Source: Macrocystis pyrifera | Lineage: Eukaryota > Sar > Phaeophyceae > Laminariales > Laminariaceae | Direction of reading: 5' to 3' | DNA: 64,000 bases | Assembly (NCBI GenBank): GCA_031763025.1 | Contig: JASSKH010000002.1 | Coordinates: 17,768,468-17,832,467 of the forward strand | Shown here: positions 56,159 through 64,000 of the stretch, in pieces | How positions within the stretch are numbered: position 1 is the first letter of the stretch | How the letters are laid out: every line of letters starts with the position of its first letter | Program-made: the position numbers and the translations under genes | Notes under the pieces: model-generated | The model's input: only the letters and a program-made list of their open reading frames with translations | Databases searched by the model: none | What the model was told of the DNA's origin: nothing

Positions 56159-57615
56159 AGGAGCGTCCGGGAGGAGGGAGTCCGGAGAAAGAGGGGGGGC
56201 CTCATAGCATCATCGAATGCAAGGAAGGTTACGACGGGAGCCGCGGTGCACAACGCGAATCCAAGTCAAGGGGTAGGATACAATCTACCTATTAACGGTA
56301 AGAGTGGAGGCGTAGTTGGTTGTCGTCTTTCTGGAAAGAGCGGAAGTAATTACCCCGACGTCCGATCGTGCGCTTCCGCCCTAGTACCACCGCTCTGCAC
56401 AAGCTCCGTCACTGTTAGTAGTGGGCTAGCGGGCGGGCTTGGCCGTCCGGACGGCGTAAGGATACGGTGTAAGCTACCGAGAAAAACGCCAGTTCGAAGC
56501 AACGTTAACCCGTTGAGTGTGTTGGTTCAGAGTCATACCAAATATGAGTCAATGTCTGCTGTCAACAGGGCGAAGGGCACGCCTGCTTCAAATGTACAGT
56601 TGAAGAGAGAGATACCCCCCACCGATAACAGTTTTAGAGCCCGGGGAGGTGAGAATAGGGGAGCGACGCCTTGTCTACCCAGCAAAGCCCGCGAGTTTTC
56701 CCCGCCAGTAAAAGAGAAAAACTCATGGATTGGTAATGTAGAGAATAGGGGAGCGACGCCTTGTCTACCCAGCAAAGCCCGCGAGTTTTCCCCGCCAGTA
56801 AAAGAGAAAAACTCATGGACTGGTAATGTAGAGAATAGGGGAGCGACGCCTTGTCTACCCAGCAAAGCCCGCGAGTTTCCCCGCCAGTAGAAGAGAAAAA
56901 CTCGTGGACTGCTAACGTGGTAAGTGGAAACACAGAAAGGAGTGTACGACGCTTGCGAGCGAAAAATAGTACGGAAGTAGATATAATGCCAACCATATTT
57001 GAGCGACAGTCGGCAAAGCGACCGGAACAAAGTGTTGATGTATCCAGCATGACCTCAAATACACCGAGCATTGATAGAAGTAGCAGCGTTCAGGGGGGAG
57101 AATTTTCGAGCAAGCCAGGAATGCCAGACAGCATATATGCACTCGAACCCAAGCAAAACCTGACTAGTGAAACGCTACCCAACGTTTTCCCACTGCGCCA
57201 GGAGGAGATCGAGAGTGGGGAACGAGCAGACTACCTGCCAGTATTTACGCGTGCCGTGGGAGGAGAGGTGACGTTGGACAAAAGACGTCATACAACACGA
57301 GCTCAGATTTTTGGAGGATCCAAAGCTACGCGTACACAAAACTGCACCGTACTGCTGGACACTGGGAGTCCATCTTCTTTCATCCAACGCAAGGTATGGC
57401 AACATATGTTGAGATGCGGGGCAGCTTCTAGAAATGGGTTAACAGAAATACCAGAAAGAAAATGGGGAGGATTTCACGGTATACCTTTAACCACAAACAG
57501 CAGAGTACGATTGAACATTCAGATGGGAGGAGAAAAGGGATATCCTCAGAGAATGGGAGAGCACAGACAGTTTGCTTGGTGGTATATGCACACGTTGTAC
57601 CAGATGAGGCGATGA
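56159..57615 (+). pseudogene. Element C region with aspartic protease
   Basis: Two overlapping frames, 56246-56890 and 56851-57615. The first is Ser/Gly/Arg-rich and ends in three 90-bp repeats; the third copy has lost one T in a TTTT run, which shifts the frame. The second holds the retropepsin CTVLLDTGSPSSFIQRKVW near 57357 and KWGGFHGIPL, and loses frame at about 57540. The homologous gypsy B stretch carries a NADAR domain; none is visible here. Confidence 0.85.
56649..56890 (+). repeat. Three 90-bp coding repeats in element C
   Basis: Three tandem units with GAGAATAGGGGAGCGACGCC; each codes 30 residues (ENRGATPCLPSKAREFSPPV core). They are nearly identical, so the amplification is recent. 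Confidence 0.92.
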
Positions 57616-60260
57616 CTCATGCAGTACTTTTAGGACGGGATGGTTGGGCGGAATTTCCAACCAGAAAGTACGTTGACATAAACGACAAAGAAAAAAGGGT
57701 GACGTTTACAGTACGGGAGAGTGGGACCGTTGAAAACACACAAAGGTATTCTGATTGGGTCAACAGCACAGTTGGATTAGTAGAAACTAGCACCAAGGGA
57801 GTGGTGGTTGCACGTTTTTCGGGAAAACGACGTACACTTCCGAACGAGATGGCATGGGTTAAAGTCGATATCACTAATACAGACGGTACGGCGGCGTCCG
57901 AAGGTATGTATTATATACGATTTAACATAGGCTGGTTGCCCCGGGAAGCTATAGTAGAGGCCGGTACCTCTGAAATCCCGCTACGATACACGGGACATCA
58001 ACCACACGTAATGATGCCAGACATGAAATTGGGAGTAGCGGGTGCACCTTTAGTCAAGAGTGATTTGACAAAAGCACAGCTACTGCCCACCCTGTCTGGA
58101 GAGATTAATGCAGTAGAAGCTGCAGAAACGAAACAACCTCGCGAAATCCCGCAAGAAGTTTTGGATAGTTTAGATGACGATCAGCGTGCAGCTTTTGTAA
58201 AATTGTGGCAAAGGGTACCACCACATTTACATGAAATAAATTTCGATTTCGAAGAAGAGTTGTGGAAAGTAGCAGATATTGACGCTCTGGCAGAATTGCT
58301 GTGTAGTTACGAACATCGCTTTTCGCACCACAGCACTAATCTAGGACATGTCACAGCAGATCCGTTACGCATTATACTGAAAAGAGATGCGAGACCAGTC
58401 AAACAGAGACCATACCGTCACTCTCCAGTACTGGCAGCAAAAGTCCAAACAGAGATAGATAAATTGGTGTTGGCAGGAATATTGCGCAGATCATATTCCA
58501 ATTGGTCGAGCCCCTTGGTGATGATCGCGAAATCGGACGGCAGAATCAGGATCACTTGTAACTACAAGAGGGTAAACGCGCGGTCTGTCATACCAGTTTT
58601 GCCGTTGCCAACGGTTGACGACTTGTTAGCTGACTTAGGAGGAGCTCATGTTTTTAGTACGATGGATTTGGTGAGCGGATTTTTCCAGTGTTCAATACCT
58701 GAAGACTCTATTCCCTTGACAGCAGTGTGCACGCAATCAGGAAATGGGGAATGGACGGTCATGCCGATGGGCCTAGCATCGAGCCCAGGGTGGTTCCAGT
58801 CAATCATGCTCCGCGTATGCGAGGGGTTGGAGCGAGTGCGGTTATTTATTGACGATATAGTCTGTTTCTCGAAAAACGGAGAAGAGCATGTCAAAGATCT
58901 ACGGAATTTCTTTGAACGACTCACCATCTTCAATTTGAAACTAGCACCAAAGAAAGCACACCTAGGGGTAAAGGTAGTGACATTTTTGGGCCACAGAGTA
59001 ACGGCTGAGGGGATAGCACCGGATCCTGGAAAAGTAGAAGCATTATTGAAGATGCCGATGCCCACAAATGTTAGCCAGCTGCGCTTACTCATGGGAGGGG
59101 TAGGGTATTACAGGAAGTTTCTACCTAAAACGGCCGCGGTCACAAAGACACTGAACTCATTGCTGAAGAAGGGGGTAAAGTTTGAATTCACTCTGGAACA
59201 TACGCAAATAGTGCAGGACCTTTTATCGCAACTAGCGAGTCCCAAGGTACTGGCGTTTCCCGATTTTGCTGCAGCAATTTCGGGTGACCGGCCGTTTCAG
59301 TTGATTACAGACGCGTCTGCGAACGGGTTAGGTGCAGTGATAGAGCAAGACCAGAGCGACGGGACGACTCGCCCGATTAGTTTTTTGAGCAGATCGACGC
59401 TCCCAAACGAGAAAAACTGGAGCACCACCGAGCATGAATGTGCAGCTATCGTGTGGGCAGTCAAGAAAAATCGGCAATTGTTTTACGGTATACCATTCAT
59501 TGTGATAAGCGATCACCAGCCGCTTAAAAACCTCGAGAGCTTGGCCACGAAAGTTAACCGCGTACAGAGATGGTTTGATTTTCTAAGCGCGTACAGCTAT
59601 AAACTGGTATATAGACCGGGAAAATTGAATGGAAACGCAGACCTTATGTCTCGGTTGCCATTGCCTGCAACAGAGGAAGAAACCTGTGATAACCTACGTC
59701 TGACTGACCCTACGGATGTGGACGTTTACTTTATAGGTGCCAGTGGAATACAGCCGAGTTGGGGAAGGAGGGGCATCAGCCTGTGTGGGCTGGAGTGTCG
59801 AACCGAGGGAAGGAGGGGCATCAGCCTGGGTGGGCTGGAGTGTCAAACCGAAGGAGGAAGGGGCATCAGCTTGGGTGGGCTGGAGTGTCAAACAACTGGA
59901 GGGAGGGGCATCAGCTTGGGTGAGCTGGAGTGTCGTACCGACAACAGTTTTGAGGTAGGAGATAATGAGACAGAGATTGAGCACAAAATAGCGCCGCGAA
60001 CAACGGATGAGCAAGCTCAGCTATCCTGGCAGTTGATGCAGCGAGGCAGAAAACGAGAATCGTACCAGTTGAGACAAAATGTAAGTCCGCGAGAGTATGT
60101 TATACGTGATGACGGCCCGTTAAGTGAACCTGACGAGAGTAAGGTATTCAACGGTCAGCTAGAACCCGGTTTAGTGTTACATGCATGTCCTATGACCAAG
60201 GAGGGGAGGGAATTGTTGTGCCCAGGTTACGGAACGTACAGCCAGGTGGTTGCGGTATAA
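57462..60260 (+). pseudogene. Element C reverse transcriptase and RNase H
   Basis: 932 codons, the longest intact pol frame here. The start of the frame finishes the protease (HAVLLGRDGWAEF). Then come DDQRAAFVKLWQRVPPHLHE and the RT: SYSNWSSPLVMIAKSDGRIR, NYKRVN, TMDLVSGFFQCSI, MPMGLASSPGWF and active-site LFIDDIVCF near residue 461. The thumb follows (FLGHRVTAEGIAPD, GGVGYYRKFL). RNase H starts near 615 (LITDASANGLGAVIEQ), with Glu in TEHECAAIVWAVK and Asp in VISDHQPLK. After NGNADLMSRLPLP come four 15-residue repeats and a tail with no integrase; it stops at 60260. All RT catalytic residues are present. Confidence 0.94.
59756..59945 (+). repeat. 45-bp coding repeats after RNase H in element C
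   Basis: Four units of GRRGISLGGLECQTE type (15 residues), in frame. They occupy the same RNase H-integrase spacer position as the 54-bp repeats of gypsy B. Confidence 0.9.
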
Positions 60261-60377
60261 AAAGGGGGGGGACGGCAACTTCAGTACGGAACGTACAGCC
60301 AGGTGGTTGCGGTATAAAAAGTAAGGGATGGCAACTTCAGTACGGGAAGTACAGCCGGGAGGTTGTGGTAGAGTAAA
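60228..60377 (+). repeat. Three 56-57-bp repeats with TATAAAA
   Basis: Units start at 60228, 60285 and 60341. The first two contain TTGCGGTATAAAAAG, a TATA-box-like sequence; in the third it reads GTAGAGTAAAAA. The first unit overlaps the end of the pol frame. Confidence 0.85.
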
Positions 60378-61832
60378 AATACTTGGAGGAGTATATAGTT
60401 GAAAACCAGAGTACAACAATTAGGGTACGTACAAAATAGGTTTATAGAAGGTTTATACAAGGCGCTTCGCTCCGCGGGCGGCCTACGCCGCCCGCTACGC
60501 TCGCTCAGGAAGGAAACATCGATGTATATGCGAAGCGGACAGAGGTCCATGATTGAAATGAATATTGTTTTTTTTATGGCCAATGTAGTTAGCTGCAAAC
60601 TGGCGACTTGATAATGCCAAGAGTCCCGCCGCCATGCTTCAGGAGAAAACAGCTCGGACGCCACATATGCTTCGCGTCGCGGGCGGTTTTCCGCTACGCT
60701 CGCTCACACGTCGTACATACGTACATACCCCAGGTAGGGTACTTATTTCTTCTTTCGATATGCTCTGTGTCTGTGTACGCGTCGTATGTACGAAAGATAA
60801 AGCACAGAACGGCACAGCAACACAGCAAAAACAATGAAAATGAAACCGAAAATGTCTAAAAGAAAAAAAAAATCCCTGTCCCTTTTCGTGTAATAATTTA
60901 CTACTTGACTGGAACACCTTACACCAGTCGAAAATAGAAAAAAATGAAAAAAAAAAATAAATCTTACAGCAGAGCTTCTCTCTCAGCCTTGTACGCCGCC
61001 CGCCCCTCTCGCGACCATGTCGCCACCGATTCAGTCCGGGTAAAGCTTCCCTCCCTCTCTTTCACAGTGAGCCCCGTCGCCCGCCTCGCGTGAAGCCCGG
61101 TGCTCACCGTGGACCTCGACTCAAGCTCGACAATGTTGGTGCTCATTCGGGGTACCTCCCTCTTGTGACTCTCAGCCCGGTCGCAAAAATAAGCACCGCT
61201 TGAATATTATCTTACAATCCCGAACGAACCTTAAATACTCGTACGTACTCTATCCAAAATCACAAATGGAGGGCCAGACAGAGCCTATTGATGCATCCCT
61301 CGTGTCTCGAGGCACACGCGACGCCTAGGCACGAAAGCGGCGACCGCGCTCCTTGCAACTCCCCCTCTACTCGCCAGCATCCGCTGACACCCGCGACGGT
61401 GCCGGGTTCGCCCGCGCAACCGTGCTCGGAGTACACGCACGCACACGAAACGAAAGAAGAGAAAAGGAAAGAAGGACTGAAAGTACGACGAGAAATGGAG
61501 AAAACAAAGACTCGCTGGAACGGTCCGGCAAGTAATAAACGGAGGCGATTCCCAAGTGGGAGCTCTGAGAGGCCAGGGATGTACCAACCGAGCACGCTCA
61601 GAGGCTGAGATATCTATAAGTAGTTCTATTATGTGATACGAGAATTGTAGGTCGTAGGTTTTAATTTTTTTTCAGGGTCTGACACTGCTGTTGACTTGGT
61701 ATGATTTTTTTTTTCTCGGGTCTGACTAATACTATTGACTTGGTATTTTTTTTTTTTCATGCGAGCAATTTCACATATTGATGTTCCACTGCACGCCCTC
61801 TAAGTTGGCGACAGTGGACCAGGATGGGCTAT
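60378..61832 (+). other. Integrase-less 3' region of element C
   Basis: Where integrase should be there is no HHCC or DDE motif on either strand. A GC hairpin with 9-bp arms lies at 60474-60495 (GCGGGCGGC / GCCGCCCGC), followed by CGCTACGCTCGCTC, which recurs at 60691. A 60-codon minus-strand ORF (60964-61146) has no recognised domain. The end, CAGGATGGGCTAT, is the PPT. Confidence 0.6.
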
Positions 61833-62473
61833 TGAGGTGATATTGGGTTTCAGTAGTATTCGGAGGCGGTACATAGCCGGGGATGTAGCAAAGAAAGGTC
61901 AGCCTCTCGTGCCAGGATGTACCTGACATGGAGACTGACTCTGGCCTGCTGTGGTAAGAGATCTAACCGACGTACGTATGAGTGAGTACTATGAGTAAGA
62001 CTGATGTTGGACTGATAGCAAAGACTGTTGCTGTAGAAAATAATACTAGTAGCAGTAGGACAGATTACTTGGAGACTAGTCGAGTACGTAACCAATAGCA
62101 GAGAGTGTTTCCCGAGAGAGTGACAGTCTAGAGAGGATGTCGGTAGTCAGGTTGTCGATCATTGGCCGGTAACAGATACAGAGACGAGTAATATAGATCA
62201 GAGTATGAGCAAGGTAATGACTCTTGTAGATGAATACCTTGAAGCAGTTAGGTAGAACTACCGACAGGAAGGACCAACTGTGTTTGCCCCTTCCTCTTCA
62301 GTCCACTTCTTGCCCCTCATCGCGCTGAGTTTAATACACGAAAACTTCTTCTTCTTCTTCTTTCTCCTTGACCTGGACCACTGCGTCTTTGCCTGTTCGA
62401 ACTATCATCTAAACTCTGGAAGCTACCCTTCCAGTCTAAGAGTGTGACAGTTTCAATAACTGTTATCCTTGCA
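61833..62473 (+). repeat. 3' LTR of element C
   Basis: 641 bp and uninterrupted. It also preserves the pre-insertion site of copia-2 (GTAGAACTACCG at about 62261-62272). Confidence 0.9.
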
Positions 62474-62777
62474 CTCCTCTTTTTTTTCGCCTCTCCCAGG
62501 CCCCACTACTAGAAAATTGCCGAATGGTGGGAATTATCTTTAGCCGCTTTTTATGTGCTGGTACGATGTCGTGGAAGCATCTTCCATTGTCTTTTGTACT
62601 GAATAATATACATCTGTGTGTTTTTCCTGTGAGCTACGTGAGCTCTTCTTGATCGTCCTCGCCTGATATCCGTCTGAGCTTGAGGCCCTTCCAACACGCT
62701 AGCGTGGCAGAAGAAGTCTCTGGCTTGGGCAGTTACCGGTCAACCCAGCGCGGGTTGGACGTTCTTGCAATGAATAT
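62474..62777. other. Host flank between element C and the Q-rich ORF
   Basis: Begins with CTCC, the right TSD of element C. It may include the promoter and leader of the following ORF; no clear TATA box stands out. Confidence 0.45.
62521..62547. repeat. 27-bp direct repeat, left copy
   Basis: Starts CGAATGGTGGGAATTATC; 26 of 27 bases match 63974-64000. The two copies bracket the Q-rich ORF. Confidence 0.85.
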
Positions 62778-63791
62778 ATGTGTGGTGATGGTGGTTATGG
62801 TGATTTTATGCAAGAGACCAGCAAGGAGGTGGCTGCGGGTCATCTCAGGCCTCGGGAAGCGTTTTTGAGGGTGGAAAGATGGAAGACGGTGCAGCTGATG
62901 GGGATCGTGGATAGGCTGTATTCCGAGAGACTTGTTCTGGTGCGCCACATCGTGGCCGGCGAAGAAGCTTGGACCGCGAGGAACGGCAGGGTTATCGTGT
63001 TCACGAGGGAACGGGCCCGGCTCAACGAATTGGATTTTGAGATTTCGTCTGCGCAGCTGACGATAAAGCAGAGGCAAGAGGAGGTACACCCTCTACAGCA
63101 GTCACGGCAGCATCATCCCAGCTCGGCCAGACGTGAGCCGAAATTGGTAGACCCGCTTGGAGCTGGAGGCAGAGGCATCGCAGGTGAGCAGCAGCAACAT
63201 CAGCCGCTGCCGCCGCCGCCGACTGCACGGCAGAAACCGACCGAACATGATGGGGCGGAAAGAGAGGTGAAAGGTGATGAAGTGAATAATGAGGTGAAGG
63301 TGAAGGTGCAACGTGAAGTGATATATGAGGAGGTGAAGGTGCAAGCGGAGAGCGATGGCACCGGGGAGCAGCCCCAGCAGCCACGTCTGCAAGAGCAGGA
63401 GCAGGACCAAGTGGGTCCGCTAAGCGCTTGCGACGATCGCGCCGAAGCGCAACAGCAGCGGCAGCAGGATCAAGTGGGTCCGCTACGCGCTTGCGACGAT
63501 CGCGGTGAAGCGCAACAGCAGCAGCAGCAGGACCAAGTGGGTCCGCTAAGGGCGTGCGACGATCGCACCGAAGCACAACAGCAGCAGCAGCCGGACCAAG
63601 TGGGTCCGCTACACTCTTGCGACGATCGCGCTGAAGCGCAACAACAGCAGCAGCAGCAGCAGCAGGACCAAGTGGGTCCGCTACGCGCTTGCGACGATCG
63701 CACCGAAAAACAACAGCGACAGCGGCAGCAGAGTCAGGAGGACTCGGTTAGCGCTGGAGGTGACAACCCTGGCAACCAACAGTCAGTATAA
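62778..63791 (+). CDS. Glutamine-rich repeat protein of unknown function
   Basis: 337 codons from ATG to TAA. Residues 1-105 are ordinary and partly helical (YSERLVLVRHIVAGEEAWTA, RARLNELDFEISSAQLTIKQ). Residues about 105-205 are Pro/Gln and then Glu/Lys/Val-rich. Residues about 210-320 hold five repeats of 21-24 residues with core DQVGPLRACDDRTEAQQQ. Each repeat ends in a CAG-coded Gln run of variable length. There is no signal peptide or membrane segment, and I recognise no domain. The ordered N-terminus and a frame kept through the repeats favour a real gene, but a retroelement Gag is possible because the 27-bp direct repeat flanks it. An upstream, out-of-frame ATG at 62680 is an alternative start for a different frame. 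Confidence 0.55.
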   Translation: MCGDGGYGDFMQETSKEVAAGHLRPREAFLRVERWKTVQLMGIVDRLYSERLVLVRHIVAGEEAWTARNGRVIVFTRERARLNELDFEISSAQLTIKQRQEEVHPLQQSRQHHPSSARREPKLVDPLGAGGRGIAGEQQQHQPLPPPPTARQKPTEHDGAEREVKGDEVNNEVKVKVQREVIYEEVKVQAESDGTGEQPQQPRLQEQEQDQVGPLSACDDRAEAQQQRQQDQVGPLRACDDRGEAQQQQQQDQVGPLRACDDRTEAQQQQQPDQVGPLHSCDDRAEAQQQQQQQQQDQVGPLRACDDRTEKQQRQRQQSQEDSVSAGGDNPGNQQSV

Positions 63792-63973
63792 GAAGAGGTG
63801 GACGGAGTGGAGGAAGTGAAGGGGGTGGAGAGGGTGGAGGAGGTCGAGAGGGTGGAGAGGGTGGACGGGGTGTATTGGTTGTGATCGGAGATCGACATGG
63901 ATTTATCGTAGACTACTCAGGAGTTATATATGGATGGTGGCTTTTATGATGTGGCCAAGAGGGTCCGTCGGCA
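63792..63973. other. G-rich GTGGAG repeats after the Q-rich ORF
   Basis: About 90 bp of degenerate GTGGAGAGG / GAGGAGGTC motifs (63800-63880), purine-rich on the plus strand, then unremarkable sequence to the 27-bp repeat. In position it resembles a PPT-rich 3' end of a retroelement. Confidence 0.45.
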
Positions 63974-64000
63974 CGAATGGTGGGAATTATCTTAAGCCGC
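63974..64000. repeat. 27-bp direct repeat, right copy at window end
   Basis: Second copy of 62521-62547, one mismatch (T to A). The match runs to the last base of the window, so the repeat may be longer. Confidence 0.85.

Larger units (their letters stand above)
42787..62473 (+). mobile_element. Element C: Ty3/gypsy element lacking integrase, split by copia-2 and D
   Basis: The LTRs are 42787-43224 plus 51341-51548 (about 646 bp, with copia-2 inside) and 61833-62473 (641 bp), both starting TGAGGTGATATTGGG and ending CCTTNCA. CTCC lies before the first and after the second. Plus-strand order: LTR, PBS-like TGGTGTCGTCCGGC at 51550, gag remnant, (element D), protease, RT, RNase H, repeats, then no integrase, PPT-like CAGGATGGGCTAT, LTR. 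The PPT resembles that of gypsy B, and Gag and the protease-RT spacer are homologous too. It is defective. Confidence 0.88.

Noticed and set aside
60964..61146. 60-codon minus-strand ORF (MSTNIVELESRSTVS...)
   Set aside because: Has an ATG and normal composition, but is short, has no known domain and lies in degenerate element C sequence; not enough to call a gene.

Overview
This window comes from a eukaryotic nuclear genome and is almost entirely repetitive DNA. I see no rRNA, no intact tRNA, no CRISPR array and no bacterial-style operon. The LTR retrotransposons, the 204-bp satellite and the polyglutamine-type gene show it is eukaryotic. The host cannot be named from sequence alone. The compact, intron-poor look and mixed Ty1/copia and Ty3/gypsy families would suit an alga or other protist, but that is low-confidence inference.

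Layout. Positions 320-8560 are a satellite of about 40 tandem monomers (about 204-210 bp) in two monomer classes, with higher-order copies of about 1.44 kb. Positions 8561-9998 are single-copy sequence with two short duplications. Positions 9999-62477 form one nested cluster of eight mobile elements. The right edge (62474-64000) is host sequence with a repeat-rich, glutamine-rich ORF.

I resolved the nesting from TG...CA LTR ends, target-site duplications (TSDs), primer-binding sites (PBS) and polypurine tracts (PPT). Element C (gypsy, + strand, 42787-62473) has copia-2 (43225-51335, TSD GAACT) inside its 5' LTR and a small element D (52447-56153, TSD GATCA) in its interior. Next to its left LTR sits a TRIM-like mini element E (10003-42782). 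E is split in its 5' LTR by gypsy A (10023-42346, TSD TTTA, - strand). Gypsy A is in turn interrupted by copia-1 (10802-16879), by gypsy B (18002-33999, TSD CTAGA, - strand) and by a 1059-bp Tourist-like MITE (36327-37385, TSD ATT).

Every large element is defective, through frameshifts, nonsense codons, a missing integrase or a changed RT active site. LTR pairs are still about 98.7-100% identical by eye, so the insertions look fairly young. Gypsy A and B carry C-terminal chromodomain-like modules, which fits targeting to heterochromatin near a satellite.

Two features stand out. Gypsy B encodes a well-preserved NADAR (YbiA/DUF1768-like) domain between its gag zinc knuckle and its protease, an unexpected cargo for a retrotransposon. 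Copia-2 has amplified a 72-bp coding unit from the two copies present in its sister copia-1 to about 64, making a 4.6-kb minisatellite inside a transposon. Element E and gypsy B also share an identical 18-nt PBS that matches the 3' end of a serine tRNA, suggesting that E could be mobilised in trans.
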